Assembly: GCA_963756815.1 (NCBI GenBank)
Contig: CAVWPR010000005.1
Span: forward strand, 372,001 to 436,000
Length of the DNA: 64,000 bases
Direction of reading: 5' to 3'
Source: JAENVU01 sp963756815
GTDB lineage: Bacteria; Actinomycetota; Acidimicrobiia; IMCC26256; JAENVU01
Positions 37,091 to 45,561 of this stretch are shown in pieces (the first letter of the stretch is position 1; each line of letters begins with the position of its first letter). The notes beneath the pieces are model-generated. The model was not told where the DNA came from. It ran no database searches and worked only from the letters and a program-made list of their open reading frames with translations. The translations under genes were made by a program, and so were the position numbers.

Positions 37091-38308
37091 TCAGCCCCCG
37101 TTCAGCGTGCTGTTGCCGTGGAAGATGCCGTACATCGCCGACACCAGCGCGACGGCCACGAAGCCGACGATGACGCCCATCACGATGATGACGGCGGGCT
37201 CGGCCAGCGCGGTGAGGCGGGCGAGCTTGTAGTCGAGCTCCTTGGCGAAGAAGTCGGCGGCGGCGTCCATCTGCGCGTCGAGCGTGCCGGTCTCCTCGCC
37301 CACCCGCATCATCTGGGTGGCCGCGGGCGGGAACAGCCCGGTGGCGATGATGGGGCGGGCCATCCCCTCGCCCTCGAGCATCGCGTCGCGCACGGTGCCC
37401 AGCGCGTCGGCGTACACCCCGTTGTTGCACCCGTCGATGGCGGCCTGCATCGCGTCGGGCAGCGGCACGCCGGCGTGCATCATCGCCGCGATGATCCGGC
37501 AGAACCGCTCGATCACGTTGTACTCGACCACCGAGCCGATCACCGGCAGCCGCAGCAGCCACTCGTCGCGCCGGCGCTGGCCGCTCTCGCTGCGGTTGGC
37601 CCGCATGACCAGCAGCACGATCACCAGCGCGCCGAGCGCGAGCGCCCACCACCACGTCTCGAAGAAGTCGGCGATGTCGAGCAGCACCTGGGTGACCGTG
37701 GGCAGATCGGCGTCGAACTCCTTGAAGAACGTCGTGAACTTGGGCAGCACGTACGCGACGAGGACGACCACGGTGACGATCGACATCACCAGGATGACGA
37801 GCGGATAGGTGAGCGCGGAGCGGATCTTCTGCCGCGCCTCCATGTCGCGCTCGATGTAGCTCGCGAGCTGCTCGAGCACGGTGTCGAGCCGGCCGGTGAT
37901 CTCGGCCGAGCGGAGGATGCCGATGTAGTACGGCGGGAAGACGTCGCGGTGGCGGTCGAGCGCGTCGGAGAAGGGGACGCCGACCTGGATGAGCTCCTCG
38001 GTCTCGGTGATGATCTCGCGCAGCCGCGCGTTCGACGCGGTCTCGCGCACCGTCTCGAGCGCCTCGATCAGCGGGATGCCGGCGCGCACGAACGCGGCCA
38101 CCTGGCGCGAGAAGTGCATGACGTCGGCGCGCGGCACCTTGCGCGGCGTGAGCTCGATCTCGGTGAACTTGCGCTGCCGGCGGATCTTCTTGACGTCGAG
38201 CTGCTGCGCGAGCAGCTCGTTGCGCAGGCTGTCGACGTTGACCGCGTCGGCCTTGGCGCGGACCTTCTTGCCGTCGGGGTCGACGGCCACGTACTTGAAC
38301 GCGGTCAC
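37091..38308 (-). CDS. pilC: Type IV pilus inner-membrane platform protein PilC
   Basis: Two tandem T2SF domains: the first around 'FSRQVAAFVRAGIPLIEALE', the second around 'IERFCRIIAAMMHAGVPLPD'. Transmembrane segments include 'ALTYPLVILVMSIVTVVVLV', 'WWWALALGALVIVLLVM' and the C-terminal 'AEPAVIIVMGVIVGFVAVAL'. 'FPPYYIGILRSAEITGRLD' and 'FPPAATQMMRVGEETGTLD' are the conserved loops. GTG start 38308, ten bases after pilB, so it is cotranscribed. It anchors PilB or PilT to the pilus base. Confidence 0.95.
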   Translation of the reverse strand: MTAFKYVAVDPDGKKVRAKADAVNVDSLRNELLAQQLDVKKIRRQRKFTEIELTPRKVPRADVMHFSRQVAAFVRAGIPLIEALETVRETASNARLREIITETEELIQVGVPFSDALDRHRDVFPPYYIGILRSAEITGRLDTVLEQLASYIERDMEARQKIRSALTYPLVILVMSIVTVVVLVAYVLPKFTTFFKEFDADLPTVTQVLLDIADFFETWWWALALGALVIVLLVMRANRSESGQRRRDEWLLRLPVIGSVVEYNVIERFCRIIAAMMHAGVPLPDAMQAAIDGCNNGVYADALGTVRDAMLEGEGMARPIIATGLFPPAATQMMRVGEETGTLDAQMDAAADFFAKELDYKLARLTALAEPAVIIVMGVIVGFVAVALVSAMYGIFHGNSTLNGG

Positions 38309-38318
38309 GGCGTGGGCT

Positions 38319-40245
38319 CTACACCACGTAGAGGGTGCGGAGCACCTCGTCGATGGTGGTGACGTCGTTCTCGACGAGCCGGAGCGCCTCGGTCTGGAGC
38401 GGGACCATGCCCTCGGCGACGGCGAGGTCCCGGAGCTGCTGGTAGGTGGGCTCGGTGACGACGAGCTGCTTCATCTGGTCGCTGATCACGAGCAGCTCGT
38501 AGACGCCGATCCGGCCCTGGTAGCCGGTCTCGGAGCAGAACACGCAGCCCTCGCCCCGGTAGAACGTGGACTTCGCCGCCATCCCGGCCTTGTCCCACAG
38601 GGCGAGCTCGTCCGGGGTCGGCTCGTACGGCACCCGGCACTCCGGGCAGACCCGGCGCACGAGGCGCTGGCCCACGACGCCGAGCACCGACGACGAGATG
38701 AGGAACGACTCGATGCCCATGTCGAGGAAGCGGTGGAGCGCGGCCACGGCGTCGGTGGCGTGCAGCGACGACAGCACCAGGTGGCCGGTGAGCGCGGCCT
38801 GCACCGCGATGCGGGCGGTCTCGACGTCGCGGATCTCGCCGACGAGGATGGCGTCGGGGTCCTGACGCAGGATCGAGCGGAGCCCGCCGGCGAAGGTGAT
38901 CCCGGCGGCCTCGTTGATCTGGATCTGGTTGACGGTCGGGAAGACGTACTCCACCGGATCCTCGACCGTCATCACGTTGATCTCCTCGCGGTTGATCTGC
39001 GTGAGCGAGGCGTAGAGCGTGGTCGTCTTGCCCGAGCCCGGTGGGGCCCGCGCAGATGACCATGCCGTACGGCGAGCGCGACAGCGTCTCGAAGATCGTG
39101 AGCGTCTCGCGTGGCATGCCGAGGTCGGTGAGGCCGAACAGCGCGCGCCGCTTGTCGAGGATCCGGAGCACGCACTTCTCGCCGTTGACGGTGGAGGTCG
39201 TGGAGACGCGCACGTCGAGCGGTACGCCGTCGACCTCGACCTCGAGCTGGCCGTCCTGGGGCCGGCGGCGCTCGACGATGTTCATCTCGGCCATGACCTT
39301 GATGCGACTCACGAGCGCGGGGCCCATGACCGGCGGCAGGTTGAGGACCTCGTGCAATGCGCCGTCGATGCGGTTGCGGATGCGCACGCGGTCGGGCATC
39401 GGCTCGATGTGGATGTCGGAGGCGCCCTCGCTCACCGCCTGGGACAGCAGCAGGTTCACGACCTGGACGACGGGCGCCTTCTCGTCGAGGCGCGCGGTGG
39501 TGCCGTCGGCCTGGCCGGCGCGCCGTTGGGCCTCGCGCGCCTCGAAGACCCGCACGTGCTCGTCGACGTTCGCGGTGGTGCGGTACGCGACCTCGATGGC
39601 GCGCTGGATCTCGCCGACGCCACCCACGTAGAGCTTGGCCGGCTGGCGCAGCACCTCCCGCAGGCGCTCCGCGATCGAGGTGTCGCTCGGGTCCGCGACC
39701 ACGACGTCGAACCCGAACTCCGTCTTGCGGAGGACGATCGCGCCCCAGTCGTGTGCCTGCTGCTCGGGCAGGGCCGCGACCGAGGCCGGATCCGGGAACT
39801 CCCGGCGCAGGTCGACCACCTCGAGCCCGAACTGCTCACCCAGCAGCGACGCGAGATCGCGTTCGGAGATCACGCGCTTCGCGACCAGGTGCTCGCCGAG
39901 GCGCTGGCCGGCTTCCGCCGCCGCGTCCAGGGCCTGCACCAGCTGCTCGGCGTTCAGCAGCCCCCGGCCGACCAGGAGCTCACCGAGCATCCGGGCGCGG
40001 CGCTCGCCGCCGGCGTCGTCGTCGGTCCGGCCCGATGCCGCCGCCGCCATCGCGGCGTTGATGCGCGCGTTGCGGGCGGCCACCTGCGCCTGGAGCGCCT
40101 CGATCGAGAGCGTGACCTCGGCAGGGACGCCGTCGGAGTCGAGGAACTCGTCCTCCTCGACGTCGTCGAGATCGGCGTGCTCGACCGCGTCGACATACCG
40201 CTTGAGCTCACCCGCGGCTTCCTTGCGGGACTTCAACAGACCCAC
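38319..40245 (-). CDS. pilB: Pilus assembly ATPase PilB/GspE, apparent frameshift in Walker A
   Basis: About 641 residues. The N-terminal half has a MshE/GspE-N module ('ARMLGELLVGRGLLNAEQLV', 'LASLLGEQFGLEVVDLRREF'), then 'ASDIHIEPMPDRVRIRNRID'. The frame breaks inside Walker A at 'VICAGPTG' by one extra base near 39040 and resumes with 'VMTVEDPVEYVFPTVNQIQI', 'RQDPDAILVGEIRDVETARI' (Walker B), 'GHLVLSSLHATDAVAALHRF' and the zinc-type CxxC pairs in 'CPECRVPYEP' and 'CVFCSETGYQG'. GTG 40243-40245 has a GAGGG ribosome site. Powers pilus extension with PilC. Confidence 0.94.
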
Positions 40246-40371
40246 GCAGCCCTCTTCCTCACCAGCCCTCATCCGGACGGGGGTCCGAATGCCCTACTCC
40301 CGACGTCCAGGGTACCGGTCGACCGGTGGCGTCCGCCAGGGGAGCGGAGCGCCGGGACCGAGCGCCGGACG

Positions 40372-40405
40372 CGCCACGACGGCGCCCGGAGGCGCCGTCG
40401 TGGCG
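40372..40405. terminator. Perfect 15-bp hairpin terminator after groES
   Basis: CGCCACGACGGCGCC (40372-40386), loop CGGA, then the exact complement (40391-40405). It lies 30 bases after the groES stop on the leftward side and before pilB, so it probably ends the single-gene groES transcript. No T run. Confidence 0.8.
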
Positions 40406-40435
40406 AGGAAGATGAGAACGGTGGTGCGGCGGTGA

Positions 40436-40750
40436 CTACTTCTTCTTGGCCTTGCCGGTCGAGTGGACCTTGGCCAGGACGTCACGGCCGGCCAGGATCA
40501 GCAGGTCCTCACCGTCGATCGTGATCTCGGTGCCGCCGTACTTGGAGTACACGACGGTGTCGCCGACCTCGATGTCGAGGGGGATCAGCTCGCCCGAGTT
40601 CTCGGCCCGGCGGCCCGGTCCGACCGCGAGCACCTCGCCCTGCTGGGGCTTCTCCTTCGCGGTGTCCGGGATCACGAGCCCGCTGACGGTGGTCTCCTCC
40701 GCCTCCGCGGTCCGGACGACGATGCGGTCCTCCAGCGGTACGAGCTTCAT
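40436..40750 (-). CDS. groES: Co-chaperonin GroES
   Basis: 104-residue Cpn10. Seen: 'LVPLEDRIVVRTAEAEETTV' with the mobile loop 'SGLVIPDTAKEKPQQGEVLA', 'VGPGRRAENSGELIPLDIEV', 'GDTVVYSKYGGTEITIDGED' and 'LLILAGRDVLAKV', ending in a KAKKK tail. groEL does not follow; the gene is alone between hairpin and CIRCE element. Caps GroEL (encoded elsewhere). Heat-shock control by HrcA is inferred from the CIRCE site upstream. Confidence 0.97.
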   Translation of the reverse strand: MKLVPLEDRIVVRTAEAEETTVSGLVIPDTAKEKPQQGEVLAVGPGRRAENSGELIPLDIEVGDTVVYSKYGGTEITIDGEDLLILAGRDVLAKVHSTGKAKKK

Positions 40751-40828
40751 CGCTTGCCTCCTCGGCCGGCCACTCTCGGGCCAGGCGTTGTCACGACCTA
40801 CGGGGGTTGCCGGGGCGTGGCACCGGCG

Positions 40829-40855
40829 TTAGCACTCGGGGTATGTGAGTGCTAA
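40829..40855. promoter_or_regulatory. CIRCE element (HrcA operator) upstream of groES
   Basis: TTAGCACTC (40829-40837), nine bases, GAGTGCTAA (40847-40855): an exact match to the CIRCE consensus. It lies 79 bases upstream of the groES ATG. HrcA binds it as repressor under non-stress conditions. A partial half-site (TAGCACTCG) follows near 40864. Confidence 0.95.
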
Positions 40856-41014
40856 ACGAAGGTAGCACTCGACCCGGCCGACTGCAACTTGATGGCCTCA
40901 TCTCGGTCGCTCCGCTCGGATGTCCGGCCGCCATTGCGTCGGGACGCTCCGCGACTGCTCGCCCTCCGCTCGTCCCTCGCTGCGGGGCTCGGGAATATTC
41001 GAGCGGACGAGCGA

Positions 41015-42010
41015 TCAAGCAGTGGGGAGGCGGAGGTTCGGGACGGCACCGTCGTCGAGGGCGGTGGGCCCGTCGCGGCGGAGGCGGCGCCAGGCGGTCG
41101 CGGCGATCATCGCCGCGTTGTCGGTGCAGAGGTCGCGCGGCGGGATGAGGGCGGCACGACCGGTCGTCTCGGCCAACGCCGCCACCGAGGCCCGCAGCGC
41201 CGAGTTCGCGGCGACGCCCCCACCGATCACGAGCGTGCGGGCACCCACCGCGTCCGCGGCGGCGGCGAGCTTCTCCGTCAGCACGTCGACCACCGCGGCC
41301 TGGAACGAGGCCGCGAGATCGGCGACGGGCACGTCGACGGCGCGTCGCACCTGGTGCAGGACCGCGGTCTTCAGCCCCGAGAACGAGAAGTCGAGGCCGT
41401 CGCCGCGCATCGGGCGCGGGAATCGCACCGAGCCCGGGTCGCCGGTCGCGGCGAGCCGGTCGATGACCGGGCCACCCGGATAGCCGAGGTCGAGCAGGCG
41501 CGCCACCTTGTCGTAGGCCTCGCCCGCGGCGTCGTCGACGGTCTGGCCGAGCACGCGGTAGCGCGCGTCGCCGTCGACCGCGACCAGCATCGTGTGGCCC
41601 CCCGACACGAGCAGCACCGCCAGGGGGAGCCGCACCGCGGGGTCCTGGAGCCACGCCGCCTGCAGGTGCGCCTCGAGGTGGTTCACGCCGACGTACGGGA
41701 TGTCACGTGCGAGCGCGATCGCCTTCCCCGCGCTCACGCCGACGAGCAGCGCGCCGGCGAGACCTGGGCCACGGGTCGCACCCACCGCGTCGATGTCGAC
41801 GAAGGTCATCCCCGCCTCGACGAGCGCATCGCCGATCACACCGTTGACGAGCTCGAGGTGCGCGCGGCTCGCGATCTCCGGCACCACCCCGCCGAACCGC
41901 GCGTGGAGGTCGACCTGGCTCGCGATGACGTTGGAACGGATCTCCCGCCCGTCGACCACGACGGCGGCCGCCGTCTCGTCACAGCTCGTCTCGATGCCCA
42001 GGACGTTCAC
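41015..42010 (-). CDS. tsaD: tRNA N6-threonylcarbamoyladenosine synthase, catalytic subunit
   Basis: Transfers threonylcarbamoyl to A37 of ANN-decoding tRNAs, together with TsaB and TsaE encoded just upstream. Seen: 'VLGIETSCDETAAAVVVDG', 'HARFGGVVPEIASRAHLELV', metal-binding 'VNHLEAHLQAAWL', 'LAVLLVSGGHTMLVAVDG', 'GEAYDKVARLL', 'DFSFSGLKTAVLH' and 'LVIGGGVAANSALRA', then 'PPRDLCTDNAAMIA'. GTG 42008-42010 overlaps the rimI stop. 331 residues. It is the last gene of the run before the groES regulatory region. Confidence 0.96.
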   Translation of the reverse strand: MNVLGIETSCDETAAAVVVDGREIRSNVIASQVDLHARFGGVVPEIASRAHLELVNGVIGDALVEAGMTFVDIDAVGATRGPGLAGALLVGVSAGKAIALARDIPYVGVNHLEAHLQAAWLQDPAVRLPLAVLLVSGGHTMLVAVDGDARYRVLGQTVDDAAGEAYDKVARLLDLGYPGGPVIDRLAATGDPGSVRFPRPMRGDGLDFSFSGLKTAVLHQVRRAVDVPVADLAASFQAAVVDVLTEKLAAAADAVGARTLVIGGGVAANSALRASVAALAETTGRAALIPPRDLCTDNAAMIAATAWRRLRRDGPTALDDGAVPNLRLPTA

Positions 42011-42522
42011 GCGCACGCCCCGTCGACGGCCTGACGCTCCAGCGCGTCGAGCAGCGCGGCGTGGTCCGGCGTGTCGATCCCCCGCACCCACATCACGACC
42101 GCGTCCTCCGCCGGCCCCACGTAGTAGCCCTTGCGCGCGCCCTCGGGCACGAAGCCGAAGCGGCGGTACAGCGCCTGCGCGCCGCGCGAGCCCAGACGGA
42201 CCTCGAGCGTCATCGCGCGGTAGTTGCGGTCGATCGCCTCCCGGGTCAACGCGACGAGCAGGCGAGTGGCGACGTGGCGCCGTTGCCACTCGGGATCGAC
42301 CGCGATCGTGGTCACGTGCGCCTCGTCCGGCGCGAGCATCAGCCCGGCGTAGCCGACGACGACGCGGTCGACGCGCGCCACGAGGTACACGCGCGATGCG
42401 GGCAACGCGAGCTCGGACAGGAAGAGCGAGTGCGTCCACGGGTGCGAGTACACCTGCTGCTCGATCGCCATCACCGCGCGCAGGTGCTTCCGCCGGAGCG
42501 GGACGATCTCGACGCCGCTCAT
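42007..42522 (-). CDS. rimI: Ribosomal-protein-S18-alanine N-acetyltransferase-like GNAT
   Basis: 171-residue GNAT acetyltransferase. Seen: 'VEIVPLRRKHLRAVMAIEQQ', 'VYSHPWTHSLFLSELA' (substrate side), 'VVVGYAGLMLAPDEAHVTTI', CoA pyrophosphate loop 'PEWQRRHVATRLLVALTREA' and 'LEVRLGSRGAQALYRRFGFV'. It sits between tsaB and tsaD as in many genomes. Its ATG lies inside a 67-base direct repeat and overlaps the stop of a 30-codon mini-ORF (ATGA), so initiation may depend on that upstream reading. Confidence 0.9.
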   Translation of the reverse strand: MSGVEIVPLRRKHLRAVMAIEQQVYSHPWTHSLFLSELALPASRVYLVARVDRVVVGYAGLMLAPDEAHVTTIAVDPEWQRRHVATRLLVALTREAIDRNYRAMTLEVRLGSRGAQALYRRFGFVPEGARKGYYVGPAEDAVVMWVRGIDTPDHAALLDALERQAVDGACA

Positions 42523-42671
42523 CCTTCCCACTCCTGACCCTTCGGGTCGGGCCGTTCGAGCCCCGCTCGGCGCCCGCGGGCCACGAGCGTCGGGGTCGAC
42601 CCCTCGCTCATCCTTCCCACTCCTGACCCTTCGGGTCGGGCCGTTCGAGCCCCGCTCGGCGCCCGCGGGCC
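42516..42671. repeat. 67-bp perfect direct repeat (two copies, 89-bp period)
   Basis: Copies at 42516-42582 and 42605-42671 are identical and separated by 22 unique bases. Each contains a ribosome site and ATG on the leftward strand and a small hairpin (GACCC-TTC-GGGTC). The copy nearest rimI supplies the rimI start. No third copy is seen in the window. Confidence 0.92.
42519..42611 (-). CDS. Mini-ORF 2 (30 codons), coupled to rimI
   Basis: ATG at 42609-42611 to a TGA that overlaps the rimI ATG (42519-42522). The product starts MSEGSTPTLV and ends in a 20-residue part (ARGRRAGL, then ERPDPKGQEWEG) identical to mini-ORF 1. Its ribosome site GGGAAGG is the same as that of rimI because both lie in the direct repeat. 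Whether the peptide matters or only its translation does is unknown. It could also be a chance by-product of a duplicated extragenic element. Confidence 0.5.
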   Translation of the reverse strand: MSEGSTPTLVARGRRAGLERPDPKGQEWEG

Positions 42672-42700
42672 GGGCACGTCGACACCATCGCCTCACTCAC
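42608..42700 (-). CDS. Mini-ORF 1 (30 codons), coupled to tsaB and mini-ORF 2
   Basis: GTG at 42698-42700 overlaps the tsaB stop (GTGA), and its TGA overlaps the ATG of mini-ORF 2. The product starts MSEAMVSTCP and then has the same 20 residues as mini-ORF 2. Each ORF is 93 bases with a 4-base overlap, which gives the 89-base repeat period exactly. No known peptide family recognised; basic and Gly/Pro-rich, no membrane segment. Confidence 0.5.
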   Translation of the reverse strand: MSEAMVSTCPARGRRAGLERPDPKGQEWEG

Positions 42701-43380
42701 CGTGCGTCCCACGCGATCTCGGCATCGCTGCGGCGGAGGTACAGGGGCGCGACGGCCTCGGCGCGACAGAACTCCCCACGCTCGAAGCGGGCCGTCGCCA
42801 GCTCCACCAGGGCGCTGACGCTCGGCGCCGCCGCGGCCGGACCGCCGAGCTCGACGTGGTCGAGCCCCGTGAACGTGTCGGCGTACACGAGCGCCCCGTC
42901 ACCCACGAGCAGCGTGTCGGTGCCGGTCGCGAGCAGCTCCGCGGCGATCGCGTCCGGCGCCTCCACGGTGTAGTCACCGTCGCGCTGCACCCCGCCGGGA
43001 ACGGGCCGGTACCGCGCCGCGAACACCTCCTTGCGGCGGGCGTCGATGAGCGCCACGAGGCGACGATCCGTCGCCCGCCACGGATACGCCACCAGGTCCG
43101 GGCTCGGGATCCCCACGACCGGGACGTCGAGCACCTGCGCGAGCGTCCGGGCGGTGGTCACCCCGACCCGCAGGCCGGTGAAGAGCCCGGGCCCGAGCCC
43201 GACGGCGACGCACGCGAGCTCCGCGAGCGCGATCCCGACCTGACCGCGGAGGTACGCGATCGCCGGCACGAGCTCCTCGGCGTGGCGACGGCCGCCGTCG
43301 ATGCGGACCTCGCCGAGCACGTGCCCGTCACGCCCGATCGCGACGCCCACCTGCGCGGTCGCGGTGTCGATCGCGAGCAT
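42697..43380 (-). CDS. tsaB: t6A synthesis scaffold protein TsaB
   Basis: 227-residue ASKHA-fold paralogue of TsaD that dimerises with it. Seen: 'MLAIDTATAQVGVAIGRDG', 'VGLGPGLFTGLRVGVTTART', 'VPVVGIPSPDLVAYPWRA' and 'LVALIDARRKEVFAARYRP'. As usual it lacks the metal-binding His pair of TsaD. The start forms TGATG with tsaE. The end overlaps mini-ORF 1 rather than rimI directly. Confidence 0.94.
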   Translation of the reverse strand: MLAIDTATAQVGVAIGRDGHVLGEVRIDGGRRHAEELVPAIAYLRGQVGIALAELACVAVGLGPGLFTGLRVGVTTARTLAQVLDVPVVGIPSPDLVAYPWRATDRRLVALIDARRKEVFAARYRPVPGGVQRDGDYTVEAPDAIAAELLATGTDTLLVGDGALVYADTFTGLDHVELGGPAAAAPSVSALVELATARFERGEFCRAEAVAPLYLRRSDAEIAWDAR

Positions 43381-43880
43381 CAGCACGGCGTCACCTCGGT
43401 GACGTCGCGCAGTGCTGCGACCAACGCCTCGCGACGCGTCGTCCACTCCGGGCCGATGGTCGCGACGGTGAGCCGGCGGGTGTCGTCGTCGGCCTCGTCC
43501 GGAGGGAGCAGGGCGAGGGTCACCTCGAGCCGGGCGGCGGGCAGCACCTCGTGCACACCCTCGCCCCACTCGACGAGGACCACGCCGTCGTCGAGGAGCT
43601 CCTCGAGCCCGAGGTCGATCGCCTCCTGCACGTGGTCGAGGCGGTACACGTCGAGGTGGCGCACCGGCATCCGACCGTCGTACTCGCGCAGCAGCGTGAA
43701 CGTGGGACTGACGACCGGCTCCTCGACGCCGAGCGCGGCGGCGATCCCCTGTGCGACCACCGTCTTGCCGGTGCCGAGATCGCCCGTGAGGATCACGACG
43801 TCTCCGGCGCGCAGCACGGACGCGACCGCCGCACCGACGGCGCGGGTCTGCGCGGCGCTCGCGGTCCGCAGCTCCATCAT
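43380..43880 (-). CDS. tsaE: t6A synthesis ATPase TsaE
   Basis: 166-residue P-loop ATPase that resets the TsaB-TsaD complex. Seen: 'RAGDVVILTGDLGTGKTVVA' (Walker A), 'VVSPTFTLLREYDG', 'VRHLDVYRLDHVQEAIDLGL' and 'DDGVVLVEWGEGVHEVLPA' (Walker B-like). Start ATG 43878-43880 overlaps the uracil-glycosylase stop; tsaB follows with one base of overlap. Confidence 0.94.
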   Translation of the reverse strand: MMELRTASAAQTRAVGAAVASVLRAGDVVILTGDLGTGKTVVAQGIAAALGVEEPVVSPTFTLLREYDGRMPVRHLDVYRLDHVQEAIDLGLEELLDDGVVLVEWGEGVHEVLPAARLEVTLALLPPDEADDDTRRLTVATIGPEWTTRREALVAALRDVTEVTPC

Positions 43881-44458
43881 GCGGCCGCGAGGGCGCGACG
43901 GATCACCACGAAGTCGGCGCGGGCCTGCGCGAGCGCGGCGCCGCCGTTGCGCAACACGGCCGACGGGTGCAACGCGGGGATCAGCACCACGTCGTCGCGG
44001 TACGGGAACTCCTGCCCGCGGAGCTTCGTGATCCCGACCTTCGTGTCGAGCAGGAGCTTGGTGGCGAAGTTTCCCAGCGTGACGACGACGCGCGGCGCGA
44101 TGAGGTCGAGCTGACCCTCGAGGTAGGGCCGGCACGACTCGATCTCGATCGGTTGCGGGTCGCGGTTGCCGGGCGGGCGGCACTTGACGACGTTCGCGAT
44201 GTACACGTCGTCCCGGGTGAGCCCGATGCCCTCGATGAGGCTCGTGAGGAGCTTGCCGGCGCGGCCGACGAACGGCTCGCCGACCCGATCCTCCTCGGCG
44301 CCGGGGCCCTCGCCGACGAACAGGAGGTCGGCGTGGGGGTCGCCGGTGCCGAAGACCACCTGCGTGCGGGTCTCGGCCAGCGGGCACCGCGTGCACACCA
44401 ACGCGTGATCGCGGAGCGTGGGCAGCGATCCCAGCACGTCGTCACCGAGCGTGGACAC
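43877..44458 (-). CDS. Uracil-DNA glycosylase, family 4 (Fe-S type)
   Basis: Removes uracil from DNA. Seen: first Fe-S Cys pair 'HALVCTRCPLAETRTQVVFG' (Cys 22 and 25), 'LLFVGEGPGAEEDRVGEPFV' with the catalytic-site GEGPG, 'VYIANVVKCRPPGNRDPQP', the second Cys pair completed in 'IEIESCRPYLEGQ', and 'IPALHPSAVLRNG' (HPS motif). 193 residues from GTG 44456-44458. It begins the udg-tsaE-tsaB cluster, an arrangement common in actinobacteria. Confidence 0.93.
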   Translation of the reverse strand: MSTLGDDVLGSLPTLRDHALVCTRCPLAETRTQVVFGTGDPHADLLFVGEGPGAEEDRVGEPFVGRAGKLLTSLIEGIGLTRDDVYIANVVKCRPPGNRDPQPIEIESCRPYLEGQLDLIAPRVVVTLGNFATKLLLDTKVGITKLRGQEFPYRDDVVLIPALHPSAVLRNGGAALAQARADFVVIRRALAAA

Positions 44459-44559
44459 GCCGGAGGCTACCGAGGATCGGGACGACTGCGCCCCACCGGA
44501 CCGCCGGATTCGCTCCCGTTCACCCGTCGCACCGGTGCACCGCGCCCGACGTACCGGTG

Positions 44560-45561
44560 TCAACCGGGCGAGGCCGCTGCGTCGATATCAGAGGACTGTA
44601 CGGAACGGGCGAACTCGGTGATGAGCCGATCGACGAGCTCCGCCCGCTCCAGCATGAGCATGTGGCCGCCACCGTCGATCTCCTCGAGGCGGGCACCCGG
44701 GATACCGCGCGCCATCCGGCGGGACTCCGCGATCGGAGCGATCACGTCCGCGGTCCCACCGATCACGAGCGTCGGCCGGTCGATCTCGCCCAGACGGGGC
44801 TCGAGGTCCAGTCCGAAGAGCGCGGCGACCGCATCGCGGCGGGTCGCTGCGCTCGTCGCGAGCATCATCTGGCGCGTGGCCTCGATGTGCTCGGGTGCCG
44901 GGTCCCGACCGAACCCGATCCGTGAGATGACGAGCCCGAGGTCACGGGCGCGCAGTGCGGCGGCACCGTCGGGCAGTCGGTTCACGAGCTGGCTCATGAC
45001 ACGGGCGACGCGCGGGTTGGCGCCGAGCGGGCTCCGGGCGAGGCTCGACAGCAACACGATCCCCGCAACACGCGCACGGGCGATGTCGGGATGGTGGATG
45101 CAGAAGGACTGCACGGCGATGCCGCCCATCGAGTGCCCGACGATCACCACGTCGCGCAGATCCATGCCCTCGATCACCGTGCGCATGTCGTGCGCGAGCT
45201 GTTGGATCCCGTGACCGGCGGTGCCCACCGTCGACTCGCCGTGCCCACGATGGTCGAATGCGATCACGCGGAACCCGGCGGCGGAGAGCGCCTCCAGCTG
45301 CATCGCCCAGGTACGGACCGAGAGCGTGACCCCGTGCGACAGCAGGATCGGCGGCCCGGAACCCGCCTCGACCACGAAGATCTCGCCGCCGTCGTGCGCC
45401 GGCAGTCGCCGCACGTGCTCGGGATGGATGGTGAGCTCGTCGTCGGTGTCGCCGTGGTGCCCGCGCAAGCGGCGCGCGGCGACCCGGTTGCCGGCGAACG
45501 CGACACCGGCGAGCGCGCCTGCCGCTCCGAGCGCGACGCTCGCCCGCTTCCACGCGCTCAC
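44560..45561 (-). CDS. Membrane-anchored alpha/beta hydrolase
   Basis: 333 residues from GTG 45559-45561, which overlaps the alr stop. An N-terminal hydrophobic stretch ('ASVALGAAGALAGVAFAG') is a signal anchor. Then 'GPPILLSHGVTLSVRTWAMQ', 'VIAFDHRGHGESTVG', nucleophile 'VVIVGHSMGGIAVQSFCIHH', 'PTLVIGGTADVIAPIAESRR' and 'LEEIDGGGHMLMLERAE' supply the full triad. Such a hydrolase follows alr and precedes tsaE in many actinobacteria, so synteny is conserved; the substrate is unknown. Confidence 0.88.
   Translation of the reverse strand: MSAWKRASVALGAAGALAGVAFAGNRVAARRLRGHHGDTDDELTIHPEHVRRLPAHDGGEIFVVEAGSGPPILLSHGVTLSVRTWAMQLEALSAAGFRVIAFDHRGHGESTVGTAGHGIQQLAHDMRTVIEGMDLRDVVIVGHSMGGIAVQSFCIHHPDIARARVAGIVLLSSLARSPLGANPRVARVMSQLVNRLPDGAAALRARDLGLVISRIGFGRDPAPEHIEATRQMMLATSAATRRDAVAALFGLDLEPRLGEIDRPTLVIGGTADVIAPIAESRRMARGIPGARLEEIDGGGHMLMLERAELVDRLITEFARSVQSSDIDAAASPG

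Noticed and set aside
42516..42671. CRISPR-like repeat
   Set aside because: Only two 67-base copies with a 22-base spacer, and the repeat carries a ribosome site and start codon; no cas genes nearby.
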